Positions 1 through 11,260 are shown, counted from the first letter of the stretch. The stretch: DNA of 64,000 nt from Lantana camara (GCA_037501455.1 CM074864.1:23430001-23494000), one strand, 5' to 3'. Notes: generated by a model from the letters alone, not told the origin. Numbers and translations: made by a program.

Positions 1-1945
1 AATAGGGCTTTGCATTGGATTAGATAAATTGTGTATTGGTTGTTGGAAATATGTTTATGAACTTTGAGCTCAAGATTGATGCATATAACTTGTGAATTAT
101 GGACTTGGAGCATGAGTGTTGATATGGGTTTGGATTGATGGATTATTGATGATCTAACATGGATATATGTGTTTTTTATAACTTGATGTTGATATATTTG
201 TATGCTGGCTTGTTTATTGCATCAAATATATGCATTTCATCTTGGCTTGAATCCACTTTTGTTGCTGTTGATGTTGCTTTATTGCTGCTCTGTTCTGTTC
301 TTCATTTTCAGCAGCTCACGTATTTTGGGAACGGCCCTTCCCAACCCCAGTTTAAAACTGGAACGACCGTTCCCATGATTCTGAGTCAGCAAGGCCAGCG
401 AGCCTGGGAACGACCGTTCCCATTTTGGCCTTTAAGCCGGAAGGGCTGTTCCCAGCTAAAACGTTTTTCCCTTTTTAAAAATGCTGGCGCGTTTCTGAAG
501 GGCCATGGGAACGGCCCTTCCCATTTTCAAAGGGAGGCCGGAACGACCGTTCCCATAGCGTTTGCAGAGCAAAAAGCTACTGCATAAAAATGAAATTTCA
601 CTACCATCATCCAATCACTTCTTTGGCCCCTAATTGCTATTATATGATTGCATACATGTCGAAACGCGATATTTTCAAGGTACATTGTATTTTTCCCGTC
701 ATCTCGTTGCATTTCCGCCGTTCGTCATATTTGGTACATTTTGAGTCGTGTTTCACGGACATTTATCTTTCTTGTACAAACCAGCTTCCTGGTGACGAGG
801 AGCAGGCCCCGTGAGCTGTTTCCTTGGTTGTTTTTGGGTCGTTCAGGTGAGGTTTAATTTTAGATACATAGGACCCGTATAACACTATGTGAATTTTAAG
901 CCAAAACTTATCTATATATTTATAGTTTTCAAACGAGATTGGTTTTCAAAGGACTTATTGAACTATTGATGGATTGATTGATTATTTTGGCGAGTATTGT
1001 ATTGCACTGTGGGCCCGAGGGTAGTGGCTCGAGCCAACCGGGAAAGCATGGGCTGACGGGTAACTCGAGAGCTATCCTCACCAAATTGGGATGAACCCTG
1101 AACCCCCTAGGAGATTAGGGGATGAAGGAATTCCGGGCTTAGGGATTCATGTACCCTCTGCCCAGATTGATTGGATGGTAGGGCCTTGCAATCCCACCAT
1201 CACCCGGAGGAAGAAGGTGCCATTGAAACTGCTAATTGTGCACAGTAATAAATTGCTTGATTACTTAATCACCTAATAATTAATTGATTGATTGATTGTA
1301 CACAGTCGGTGTAAGGTTGGAGAATTGCCCCACTCGGCGGGCCACAAATTGATTGTATTGAATTGGTTAAATTAAAATTGAATTAGTTGTAACCTCGGGC
1401 GATAGTATCCCTTTTATTCTATTAAATTGTATTGTTTTCCAAAAATTATTACCCGAGATTATGACTCGCATGTTTGTGCGCTTATATTTATTTATACCCC
1501 TCGCTCAGTCTGTGTTGGACTGATACCTCAACTTTTCAGTTGTTTTGCAGGGCGTGCTAGGCGGGAATTTAGAGTCTAGTTGTCTTTAAATTTGGGTAGC
1601 ACACTTCATTCCCACATTTTGTTCATGTATAGCTTGGGATATTTTGTATCATGCCTTGTTACCTATTTTGGAGATGATATTGTATTGATAGTGTAATTGT
1701 TGGTACCTATTAGTAAATAAATAAATATGGTACCTATAAGTATCGAATCAATATTATTGCTTCCGCTTTTATTTACTCTGAACTGATTGTTGGGTTGGTT
1801 TTTATTTAAGGGTACCCGCCTAGCCTTGTGTCGTTTTATTGTCTCCCGTTCGCTATGGCTTTGATTCATGTATGGATTGCCCATTTCATATGTGGATTGG
1901 GGTTATAGTGCGGGGGATGTGGTGCCTAGCGTTCCGGGTGCTACA
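1..1945 (+). mobile_element. S1: 3' portion of an LTR (related to S2)
   Basis: The left end lies outside the window. The right end is a clean LTR terminus, GGGTGCTACA, followed directly by the truncated RT frame of G0. The last ~110 bp (from about 1838) match the ends of S2, G1 and the LARD: CCGTTCGCTATGG, then a GTGCGGGGGATGTGG-type block, then GCTACA. Upstream it shares with S2 a palindrome cluster and a stretch around 630-670 (TTGCTATTATATGATTG). No coding region is credible; the small ORFs at 159-857 have no recognisable domain. It could be a solo LTR or the 3' LTR of an element extending left. The candidate TSD base block is GGAGG at 1946-1950, whose partner is not visible. Confidence 0.8.
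327..554. repeat. Six near-palindromes GGGAACGRCCGTTCCC in S1
   Basis: Perfect or one-mismatch copies of a 15-16 bp palindrome lie at 327-342, 360-374, 406-421, 439-453, 507-522 and 540-554. They stand out as GC-rich words in AT-rich LTR sequence. S2 has six copies of the same palindrome at the equivalent place. Function is unknown; protein-dimer binding sites or RNA hairpins are both possible. Confidence 0.85.
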
Positions 1946-3115
1946 GGAGGCATCTTCTGGATAGCGTCTATCTTTCCGAGGTCCACCTCATTGCCACGAT
2001 GACGAACCACAAAGCCAAGAAAGTTTCCGGATGTCACCCCGAACGCCCATTTGAGAGGATTCATCTTCAAGTTGTATTTTCTTAGCCTTTCGAACACAAC
2101 ACGGAGATCCTCCAAGTGATCAACTCTTTTCCTTGTCTTAACAACCAAATCATCAACATAACATTCAACTCTTTTGTGCAGCATATCGTCGAAGATATTT
2201 TGCATCGCTCGTTGATATGTAGCACCTGCATTCTTTCATGGACGGATGCTTCGGAGTGCGAAAAGCTGTACACTCCTCATCTTTTAGCGACATCCGTATC
2301 TGATTGTACCCGGAGCATCCATCCATGAAAGATAGAGCTTCATGTCCTGTAGTAGCATCAACCATCAGCTCAATGATAGGCAAAGGGAAATCATCCCTGG
2401 GGCATGCTTTGTTCAGATCCCGAAAGTCCACGCAAACACGTATTCGGCCATTCTTCTTCTTGACCGGTATGATGCTAGATATCCAGGTATGGTACTTAAC
2501 CTCTCTAATGAATCCAGATTCGATCAACTTGTTTACTTCCACCTCAACACGAGCGGCAAGTTCTGGACAGAGCATCCTTTGTGATTGTTTGACGGGACGT
2601 GCTCTGTGTTTAATACCGAGGTGATGCATTGCGACTTTGGGGTCCAGGCTGGGCATTTCCTTATACATCCATGCAAAGACATCTTTGTACTCGTTCAGGA
2701 TTCTGATGTATTCTTCTTTTTCTTCCCGACTCAGCAACGCACTAACATATACGGGACGCGGGTCTTCGTCAGTTCCTAGATTCAGCTCCTTAAGCTCATC
2801 CACGGTTGTTTGAACACCATCTTCGAGCTGCTTTGGGGCTTCCTGAACCTCGTCATCAGAGGGTTCAGAATCGGAGTTTTCTTGAATGGTTACATGATTG
2901 CACGTATAGTGCTCATCTTTCTCGAGAGCACAAGTGTTGCTGGACCCGATCGTGACCTCTACTCCTTCTCTAGCCACGCCACTCGGGTGTCCAAACGTTT
3001 GTTGTTTAATAATCACTGGCCTATCTGAGGTAAAAAACAGGATTGAAGATTTATTTTTACGGGATGCAGAGATATGGATAGTCTGAAATTTAATCTCTGA
3101 CTCCATTGCTTCCAC
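1946..3115 (-). pseudogene. G0 reverse transcriptase, truncated, with internal deletion
   Basis: The reverse transcriptase domain would copy element RNA to cDNA. Visible in order on the minus strand: the RT entry (IIPVKKKNGRIRVCVDFRDL), FMDGCSGYNQIRM, AFRTPK, then after a break the YVDD catalytic motif near 2155, NLKMNPLKWAF and the start of the thumb. Between AFRTPK and the AGATYQRAM block the usual MPFGLKN segment is missing and is replaced by a short filler, which shifts the frame near 2235-2270. RNase H and integrase are absent because S1 follows at 1945. The frame is open upstream of the first Met at 3115, so that Met is not a real start. Confidence 0.9.
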
Positions 3116-3996
3116 CTCTCTGATGATGACTTGTTTCTTTTGTTGCTTCGCTCCACGGTTCCCTAGTCTATCAAAGACAGAGCCTCGTGTTTGACGGTTG
3201 ATCCCAAGCCTATCATGAACAGACTTAGCTCGACGAGTATTTCCAAGCCTCTTGAATAACGACCTACGGGTTTTGGATGCCTCCAGTCTGTCAAATACGG
3301 AAAGACGATGATCAGTGACCTTTTTGTTTCCATCGCTTTTATCCTCTTCTGCCGTGATATGTTATATGCTAGCGTGCGTGTTCTTCCTAACCCGGATCCT
3401 GATTGGTTCCATCGGAGAGAATCCTAAGCTGGATTTCAGTTGATCGACCCGGAATCCCTACTTTTTCAACTTGTGTTGCTCCTTGGTAAGCCCGTGGAAC
3501 TTTTCACCAGAAAGCTCAAGTTTTAGATCACCCAATTGGGATGGATTTTGAAAGTCGTATCCAAATTTCTCCAGAAGATCGTACGCTTTTGGATTAAAAT
3601 CTCCTTGAAGTTAGCTTTCGGATGATGACTCCACTTGCTCTACACTCTTCAATTTGGCGACAGGTAAAATTTATTCTTTTTTGATTACTCGAAAGTCGTC
3701 TGCTCGGGTATTCTTTGACCTGGTTGACCCAAGGCTGACAGCATGTTCTTTCGTACGATATTGCAACCGCGACGGGTTAAGTGTCTTTATAGCAGCAACT
3801 TCTCTGTTTGTAGCCACTTGAACAACGTTCTCCTTTTTTCTATCTTCGCTTTCTTCCTTGGTGCTACCAGGTCCAATGATAGGATGGTTCGTGGAACGTG
3901 AGGATTCTTCGGCTGGCTTCGAATCTAAGTAAAGTTTGGCATCTGTGAAGTATGATTCTGCTTCGGTGAAAGGCTTTGTGCCTGCATCAACCTTTA
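3116..3996 (-). pseudogene. G0 protease-RT linker with FDRLG repeats
   Basis: Translation of the minus strand gives a basic linker with four degenerate copies of an (S)VFDRLG motif between about 3310 and 3140 (SVFDRLE, SLFKRLG, SVHDRLG, SVFDRLG), spaced about 16-17 residues apart. This repeat is familiar from the pre-RT region of Tat-type polyproteins; its role is not known. Upstream sequence continues the protease frame (near 3990-3900) but has several stops, including a TAA near 3360. The segment is a decayed part of the polyprotein, not an independent gene. Confidence 0.7.
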
Positions 3997-4488
3997 CTAT
4001 CTCTCCATTTCTTGCATACTTGAAGCATTGATGGAGCGTGACGGAACCACTCCATTCTCATGAAGCCATGGCCTGCCCAACATTAGGTGGTAAGATGTCC
4101 TGGCATCAATGACGTGAAAGAGGGTATCAGCTTTTAATTCCCCGATGGTAAGCTCCACACGGATCATTCCAATGGCTCGTTGGCTTCCCTGGTTGAAAAC
4201 TTGAATTGTCAGACGACTATGAGACAAATCCTCGATCGTGATATTCAGACTCTTCATGGTGGATTTGGGCATGATGTTGACTGCTGACCCACCAGCAACT
4301 AGTCTGCGGTTGATTTTCTGCCCCCGCGAGAAGCCCGAATCAAAGAGCAGTCTATTGTGCGGTTTTGATCCCAACAATAGGTCTTCATCATCAAAGGCGA
4401 TGGTAGCATAACAAAAGGCAGATTGTTCCTCTTCCCCCCCTTCGCGGCAACAAACTTTTTGGCTTGGCTTTCTCTTTGAAGAACTCAA
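3997..4488 (-). pseudogene. G0 aspartic protease, catalytic Asp lost
   Basis: The retropepsin-like domain is recognisable from RRLVAGGSAVNIMP, followed by the VFNQGSQRAIG and YHLMLGRPWLHENGVVPS blocks typical of Tat elements. The usual active-site triad in this lineage is D-G-G. Here the Asp codon reads GCT (Ala) near 4297, so the copy cannot be an active protease. After GVVPS the frame shifts and the rest of the domain continues in another frame. The N-terminal part overlaps the end of the gag region in a different frame, as expected for a frameshifted polyprotein. Confidence 0.85.
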
Positions 4489-4990
4489 TTGGAAAAAAGT
4501 CTCCTAACACGAAAGATTCATGTTGGTCACTTCTTGAAGATTTCTTTGGGTTCGGTCGAACTTCTGACCCTTTCTTCGAACCTGTTTGCATGTCTTTCAG
4601 GGATATGACGTCCTTATCCTAGAAGGATGTATCGGCTCAACGCGGCGTCTTTGTCTTTGGCGTCGAGTCACGAGGGTCCATCCTTCATCTTCCTCATCAC
4701 TCCCAGATACGAGATCTGGCTGCTCCGTGATTTCTTCTTCAAGCATCTCCTTGAGAACTTCTTCAACGCTGGTAGGGATTTTCACAAAAGCGGGATCTAA
4801 GCTTCCAACTTGCAGCATAATAGATGCCCCCCAGTGTGGATGAAGGAAGTGTATTCTTATCCTCTCGAGAGGCACACACAACATTCGTATCCGTCGTATC
4901 CTCAGTTTCAAGGATTATCTTTCCCTCTCTCACCAAGTTCATGATCTTCTCCTTAACCACGAAACATTTTTCAAGGGGGTGGCTAATCAC
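4489..4990 (-). pseudogene. G0 gag C-terminal region
   Basis: Minus-strand translation starts with the second half of a zinc-knuckle-like motif (SHPLEKCF) just after a TGA stop at about 4991-4993. It then spans a region of mixed frames containing VGSLDPAFVKIPTSVEEVL, an acidic stretch and DEEDEGWTLVTRR, and ends with VLGDFFPIEFF near 4500. These are conserved gag-protease linker landmarks of Tat-type elements. At least one frameshift lies near 4800-4900. This region has no enzymatic role; it would belong to the nucleocapsid end of Gag. Confidence 0.75.
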
Positions 4991-5935
4991 TCAGTGATAC
5001 CTGCAAAACTTGGGATTGTTCACACTCCCGCTCTCTTCTGGGCGCTTTGACTCCGGTAACTCAATGAGTTTTCTCTCCAACAATTCGTCCAGGATTTGAG
5101 GGATATCAGAGTCGGGGAATGGATACACCTTTTCTTGGAGCTCTTTCAACGTAGGTCGTCGTTTTTCAGTCGGAGATTTTTGCTCCTTGATCCTTTCATT
5201 CTTCCTGTCACCAGAGGAGACTTTGACCGAAGTTGCTTTGATAGCCATGGATTCCTTAACTGGTGCCTTGTGGGATTTCTCCACCCTTCGCGGATAGTCT
5301 TTCTTTTCCTTTCTCGCATCCTCCACTGGAAACGTCGTTTTGTGAATCAAGATGCTTAACTCCATGTCGTGTGCGCAAGTAGCTAATTCTTCAAAATTCC
5401 TGGGTTTGATGCCTTGCAATATATAAAGCAGACCCCAATGTATGCCTTGGATGCACATTTCGATTGCTGAAGTTTTGGACAACTTATCTTTGCAATTCAG
5501 GCTTAAAGCGCGCCAACGGTTGATGTAGTCGACCACGGGCTCGTCTTTCCATTGCTTGGAATTTGTGAGTTCAATCATGCTTACGGTGCGTCGGGTGCTG
5601 TAGAAACGGTTCAAGAATTCCCCTTCCATTTCGTCCCAACTATTGATGGATTCAAGTTCAAGATCAATATACCAGTCGAAGACGTTGCCTTTGAGTGATC
5701 GTACGAACTGCTTGACAAGAAGGTCTCCACCCGTTCCGGCGTTATTAGAAGTTTCAATGAAATGGGCGATGTGCTGTTTTGGGTTACCTTTTCCATCAAA
5801 CTGCTGAAGCTTGGGTGGCTGGTATCCGTTCGGCATCTTCATAGCATCAATTCTCCTAGAGTATGGTTTTGAGTATGCCACTGGGTTTTGGGAAGACCCG
5901 TCATACTGCGCCTTGATGGTGTGAGCTATCATCGC
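4991..5935 (-). pseudogene. G0 gag (retrotransposon capsid domain)
   Basis: The gag protein would form the virus-like particle. An open stretch of about 313 codons holds a retrotrans_gag-type core: [18 protein letters not shown], then [16 protein letters not shown], then [14 protein letters not shown]. It ends at C-R-Y-H followed by a TGA stop where the conserved arginine of the zinc motif is expected (CGA to TGA, a CpG transition). A TAA separates it from the upstream coiled-coil part in the same frame, so the original gag began further upstream. Confidence 0.85.
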
Positions 5936-6388
5936 TTACAACTCTTCAACGGACAAGGCTGCTACGGAACTCATTGAATGCGTGGTCTTTTGTGCAAAAT
6001 CTAACTTGTGAAGCGTCTGATCCACCAGCTTCTCGTTTGGAATGTGTTTTGGAGGAGAAGGACGGTTGTGGCTAGACTCCTCGGTATTTTGCTGCTCCAC
6101 TTTGTTCATCAGCTGCGCAATTTGAAGATCTTTGTCCTCTACCATTGTCTGCAAATCAGCTATGGCTTGAGCCATCTGAGCAAGTTGATCGTCCACGTTC
6201 GTCGCCCTAGTAGTCATAACAGCCAAATCGGCAAAGAGAGTGGAATTGGCCCTCTTTGGAGTGGTAGGGTTGGAATTGTCCGATTCGGATGAGGCTGAAC
6301 CGTTGTGCTTGCTCCCGGTAGGAGATTGAGCAATGTCAGCAGTGAAGTTGGCAAAGTCCTTGTTGAAGAGTTCTCTTTTTAGTGCCAT
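5936..6388 (-). pseudogene. G0 gag N-terminal coiled-coil segment
   Basis: The likely start is the Met of MALKRELFNKDF at 6388 rather than the earlier Met at 6502, because 6502 lies upstream of the LTR-leader junction at 6473. The segment contains a heptad-rich stretch (QLAQMAQAIADLQTMV, then LQIAQLMNKVEQ) predicted by eye to be a coiled coil, as in the N-terminus of Tat-type gag. It ends in TAA and the same frame continues into the capsid part at 5935. Confidence 0.7.
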
Positions 6389-6439
6389 GGAATTGCTTGA
6401 GATGGTGACTTGATAATTTCTACCGAACAAAGAGATGAG

Positions 6440-6473
6440 AGGCAGAGAAGGTCCCACTGGGCGTGCCAAAATT
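6440..6473 (-). promoter_or_regulatory. G0 LTR-leader junction / primer-binding region
   Basis: The minus strand reads AAATTTTGGCACGCCCAGTG immediately after the LTR end. This GGCACGCCCAGTGGGACC signature follows the 5' LTR in Tat-lineage elements and includes their primer-binding site. It fixes the LTR-internal boundary near 6473/6474. I did not match it to a particular tRNA. Confidence 0.65.
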
Positions 6474-6804
6474 TGTTTACACAAATTTTCGTTGGTCTGC
6501 AATAATCGATTACAAAATATAAGAAAATAAGAAAAACAAAGAATTTAACAATTTGTAAATAATAAAGTGTTATAATCTCTGATTTATCCTCAGATTCTTC
6601 TCAAATAGTGGATTCGAGGGCTTGATGCTTGATCTCGAATCAAATGTAGAACTTGATTGAATTTATAGAACTTGGTTGGAAGTGTTGGCTTGTTGCACGG
6701 ATAGCAGTTCGGGATTGTAAGTGCAATAGCTTGGAGACTTGAGAGCTAGAATGTCTTTTGCTTTTGAGAACTTGATGATTTTTTCTTGTGTTGTGATTTG
6801 TAAT
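6474..6804 (-). mobile_element. G0 5' LTR, 3' half (split by G1)
   Basis: This is the proximal half of the G0 LTR, ending at TGTTTAC on the plus strand (GTAAACA on the minus). The distal half is 42063-42373. Joining the two and removing one copy of GTAAT gives an LTR of about 637 bp, typical for Tat-type elements. No gene lies in this stretch. Confidence 0.75.
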
Positions 6805-9314
6805 TGTAACACCCCCGGAGCGAAGGGTGCCACATGCCCCGTACTAAGGTCTAACATGAGTAACGAAATAGAGAGTTCGCACCCGTATCAAACCATAGCG
6901 AACGGGAGACACACCAAACTCACACCCTCGCTAGGCGGTCTAGACCCTCAAAACTGCGTAAAATAAAATCTGAGGAGCGGAAGCAATTCACATCCAACAT
7001 AATTCCTAAGATCACATATATACTTAATCAAAATGGGGAAGGGTCAAGTATTCAAGCCGCCATGCTAAATCATATACAAATATACAATGCCGTCACGGCC
7101 AAAATAGCATAAGTGTAATCAGAATACATAATCCAAAATACATAAATGAGAGGGAAAGTAATCCACTACGATGTATGCTGACTCAAGCTATACCACAAGT
7201 AAACCAAAAGACACTTGTCGCCTAGCTTGACACGGAAGAACCTGCAAACTCAAAAGAAAGGAAAAAGGGGAAAACAACAACGAGGGTTAGTCCTAGTGAC
7301 TAGTGAGGGGGCTAACTCATGCACCCGATATATATAAAGCAAAGCAATTAAGCAAAACGAAAGGATCCATGGACCGAGAGTAGTTTTTGCAAGCTAAAGT
7401 AATTCCCGTGTTATAGATATACATAGATTAAAGAGAAAGCAAAAGGCTAAATGCCAAATCCCAAGTTTTAGGTAATTTAAGAATCCACTCTCATTCCATA
7501 GATCTTACAAAGCTAAACCAACTCGGCGAGTACGAGTCACACACATCCCAACTTCCATATCTGAAGATCAAAGCAAAACAAAACAAATCAGAATCCATCC
7601 CCAACACCGGTTGATAGAAGGGTTGATCGGCCCTAACTATCCAAATACACAGACGAGACAAGGTTTAATTACTACCTTGAAACCTTCGACGGTTGCCTCC
7701 GTCGGCTCAAGAGAAACACCCTTCCTCAACCTCCCAAGGTTGGGTGAGACTCTCAAATGGAGGTGTTGATGGAAGAGCTCGGCGAGCCCTCGGTCGTCCC
7801 GAGAGTCCCATACCACACTCCGGGGCCCAAACAGATCACAGAAATCACACAAACATAACTCAAAGCTTATCTTTCAAAGCCACATCTCGCTTACACACAC
7901 ACTTGCACAAAGCTAAACTTTTGCAAACGAAGGCAAAATAGCTACATACTTATACAAAGCGTTTTCAAACTCTTATAACAAATGGGACAATCCCGCAACA
8001 TATGTATCATACACATATTTACCATATATTATACGTATTCGCATGTGAGGTTTTAAATTAAATAGGGTCATAGGTTGAATAACTAAAAGAACAAAAACCT
8101 CACCTTGTCAACGAACATAGTGGAGACAAAAAGGGGAAACCGGACACCTACGGAGCAAGCTCGTCCTCAACAGGAAGATCCTCTGAACAAGATAAACAAC
8201 AAGGAACACTCTTAGACTCAATATGAACCACATTGACGCTCAGTACATGCATATGTATGCTTATGATGCAAATGACATGAAATGCATCCACATTTATGCC
8301 ATTTACGAGCAAACATTACACCTAAATTCGTATATCAAAGCATAAATTCGTAGCGTAAGGCTTAACACATAATATGACAAGTTAATCAAGCATACATATC
8401 AAAAACGAGGCAAGAAGGACCAACAAGAAGCAACGAAAAGGTGAAAGAAATCTCCTCGGACGCTATCCTGCTGGACACGGCCATGTCAGAAATACAAAGG
8501 GGACGGACACGGCCGTGTCAGGCGAAATAATTCAAAAAAAACATTACCGAGGGCTAAACACGGCCGTGTCCATTTTCCTTTGTAACCTGACGCAGCTGTG
8601 TCAGGCGTTCGGGCTGGAAAAATTTTGGCGCTGCAAGTCCGAAAAATGAAGGAAAAACAGGGGTATTTCGGTTCTTGCTCTAAGGAGACTCTTATGCCAA
8701 CCAAAAATACATATAACAAGCATCAAAATGACACCAATTCATCCAAGATTCATGCCCAACAAATTGAAATAACTTTCGCCACAAAATGCAATCAAACAAG
8801 GCAAGAATGGGGGGAAGAATGCATTAAATTATCTCATCAAAGCTCAGGAGTTCATTAATGGCAAATGAATCATATCTCAACAATCAAGAAAGGAGATGCA
8901 ATAAATGTCAAGAATCAAGTCATAGAAGTCATAAATCATCACCACATCTCAAGGGAATAAGAATGGAAGCAAGAGTCAATAATTTCTCCCAACTACTACT
9001 ATTCACATGCTTGCTCTATCGCATGAATCAACCATGGAAACCAACTCAAGGTCGCATAAAAGAGAGAAGAGGAAGTGTAGATTACAATTATGAACTTACC
9101 TTTCAAATTTGAGAAGCTAAGGTGATGATTTGAGCTCAAAAATCACAAAATGGACAAAGGGGTTTTCCTTCTCTTCTTGCTTTGCTTGAGCTGATCGGTT
9201 CTTATGGGAGAGAGGAGAAATGGATCGGTATTCAAGGGGTTTGGGGCTGAAATAGGTAGTTAACTCAAGTCACAAATCATGGTTAAGGCTTAGTTGGGTT
9301 TAAAAGAGGTCCAT
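6805..9314 (-). mobile_element. G1 3' LTR, distal part (U5 side)
   Basis: Colinear with 38989-41553 of the 5' LTR, with scattered substitutions and a few indels. It lacks the 39-bp tandem duplication seen at about 39443-39520 in the partner. It contains a palindrome cluster (8474-8603) and a possible TATA box on the minus strand near 7328-7337. It is interrupted by C1 after GGTCCA. No coding sequence is supported. Confidence 0.9.
8474..8603. repeat. Four GACACGGCCGTGTC-type palindromes, G1 3' LTR
   Basis: Copies at 8474-8487 (one mismatch), 8506-8519 (perfect 14-bp palindrome), 8558-8570 and 8590-8603 (degenerate). The partner LTR has the same four at 40717-40846, so they predate the insertion. 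Confidence 0.85.
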
Positions 9315-10474
9315 TGTTAGGAATAGTGCCCTAGAAAGCCGATTGTATATCCGCTTTCTGATTTTCCTTATTGTAATCACAGACAATCTTTGAATGAAAT
9401 AACGAATTGAGGCAAAACTTCTTTATATGCTCTTGTTTGGTATGCGTTTACTTTAGTTGTGCATGTATGAGAACTCTCCTAATCCTGATGACTTTAGGAC
9501 TCTACCATTTAGGTGAAATGGTTCATGAAATGAGCCCTATATCATATAAGTCATGATTAGTAAAATACTCCAAGCCGATGAGTCCTACAGACAGTGGGAG
9601 TGTCAACCTGACTCCTCTAAGGCTTGCTTGTGGGATCACGCCCTTAAGAAGGACCACTTTGTTTCATGGAGGTGCAAAGTGTATAGTTGATACGTGCGTG
9701 ATACATGAGGGTGCTTACTTTAATAAGTAAGTTCACTGAGGTGCCCCGCGTGAGAACATTCCTAAATGGGAAAGGAAGTTTCTATTTTAGGAAATAGAAA
9801 CTTCCAGATTAGGAAATATCTCACGAGTCATTGATGTGATTAATTGACCCTTAAGACTTGAGGTTCCTTGTCGCTTTATGAGTCAACTCTGTAGTCTTAG
9901 TTATAAGCTTTAAAGGGTGTCACCTTAGACAACTGATTCAAGGCTTATGCTGGGGCTACACAAGTGATTCATGAAAGTGAATGAGAATCAAGAAAGGACC
10001 TACACTTGCATTTGCAAGGTGATCTCTTATTGTGTAAGTCATTCATATGCCATATGGAGTCCTTGGCCAAGGCAGTAGATCAAGACATCAAGAAAAGGGT
10101 TTCTTGGATTGAGATCAAATGGATATGAAATGCACTTAGCTTTAAGACCGGATTATTAGGGTTCTGATTATTCCCTTACCCTAGATCTTGGTTGAGAGAT
10201 AGTAAGTAGGAGGATTGTATCTCACATGAATCAATGACTTAAAGGTTCTGTCGAATCCGAACATTCTAATTCAGCTAGGGGTTAAACACCTGTTGCTAGA
10301 CTATGGTCGTTTAATCTGTGGACTGATTAATTAATTAGTGAATTAATTAATTAGGGTCACTGCTAATTGAATTGAGAACCTAGAGGGTCATACACAACAA
10401 CTTGGTTACATGAGTTGAGGCTTTAAAATGATTAAACGAGTTAATCGGGCCAAGAGGGTTCCACACATGTGGGT

Positions 10475-10517
10475 CACGTGAGTGACACGTGTCCTTGTGA
10501 CACGTGTCCCACACGTG
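10475..10517. promoter_or_regulatory. G-box (CACGTG) cluster in C1 5' LTR
   Basis: Four CACGTG cores lie at 10475, 10486, 10501 and 10512, three in the ABRE-like context ACACGTGT. A fifth site just upstream (ACACATGTG, near 10463) has lost its CpG. CACGTG is bound by bZIP and bHLH factors in plants. The spacing upstream of the TATA box suggests an inducible LTR promoter; that is inference. Confidence 0.75.
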
Positions 10518-10846
10518 TAAGTATATATATATTAAATAATTAAATGTGTTAATTATTTAATAGACTTTGGTTTAATTTTGAATTAAAAAGAAAGTCTTAT
10601 TTTGAAGAAAAATAATCTAGTTAATTAATTATGAATTAATTAATTAGATAAAATAAGTTATTTATTTTAAATAAATAAAGTATAAAAATTATCCAAAATT
10701 AGTTTGGATATTTTTAGCTCTCTTAAAGTTTATTTGAATTAGAATTCAAAGTCAAAGTTGGAAAGTACTTGATGATCAAGTAATAGGAGAGAGAGGGACC
10801 AAATCCTTGCCTAACAAGGACAAGGTTCGGCGCCCCTCTCCTTTAC

Positions 10847-10856
10847 CTATATATAG
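10847..10856 (+). promoter_or_regulatory. TATA box of C1 5' LTR
   Basis: CTATATATAG, followed by a GGGGAGCTCAAGCTCCCC inverted repeat. The same arrangement is at 19008 in the 3' LTR. Confidence 0.7.
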
Positions 10857-11245
10857 GGGAGCTCAAGCTCCCCTTTAGAGCTAATTGGCAATTCTTTTGG
10901 TTCATGTGCTGAACACCATCCTTTCTCCAAGATAAACGAAACCCTAGGTTAAGCCTAAACACTAACTACAGAACTAGCATCCTTACTAGTTAGATTGTGA
11001 TCAAGTTGGTGGACTATCTCTAGAGAGCTTCAAGTTAGAAGTTTGAAGATTCGAGCTTTACTAAGGAGAGGGGATCAAGCCGCGAGAAGAGCGTTCTTGG
11101 GTGGCTTGAAACGCTTCAAGAAAGAATAAAAGAAAAGTAAGTTTTCTATCTTTACGAATTTGGTTACAAGATTGCGAGTCCAAGGTCCTTTTGTTGGGAA
11201 AATTTTTTAAATTCCGCTGCTTTCTGATTCGTGTTTTCCAATAAG

Positions 11246-11260
11246 TGGTATCAGAGCCAC
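11246..11260 (+). promoter_or_regulatory. C1 primer-binding site (tRNA-Met type)
   Basis: TGGTATCAGAGCCAC lies 2 bases after the LTR end. It is complementary to the 3' end of plant initiator tRNA-Met, the common copia primer. Confidence 0.9.

Larger units (their letters stand above)
1946..6804 (-). mobile_element. G0: degenerate Tat-like Ty3/gypsy element, left block
   Basis: On the minus strand the order is LTR remainder (6804-6474), leader, gag, protease, linker, RT. The RT is cut at 1946 by S1. The element was also split in its 5' LTR by G1, and its other LTR half lies at 42063-42373. Lineage evidence: a gag with a C-x-Y-H...S-H-P-x-E-K-C motif, an acidic DEGWTLVTRR tract, FDRLG repeats before RT, and an RT with VCVDFRDLNKACPRDDFPLP and YVDD, all typical of Tat/Retand/Ogre-type elements. 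It has several frameshifts and stops and is the most decayed coding element here. Confidence 0.85.
9315..11243 (+). mobile_element. C1 5' LTR (1929 bp)
   Basis: Matches 17461-19404 almost base for base, with scattered substitutions and a shorter AT run near 10520. The right limit is set by the PBS. It carries a G-box cluster (10475-10517) and a TATA box (10847-10856), so transcription should begin around 10880 and run into the leader. AT-rich inverted repeats of TTAATTAATTAG type occur near 10330 and 10620. Confidence 0.92.

Noticed and set aside
159..587. 142-codon ORF in S1
   Set aside because: Runs through the palindrome cluster of an LTR; no domain and no conservation in S2.
9575..9585. 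CCGATGAGTCC in the C1 LTR, resembling a hammerhead ribozyme core (and its copy near 17721)
   Set aside because: No matching GAAA strand or stem III/cleavage-site arrangement follows; a single short word is not enough.
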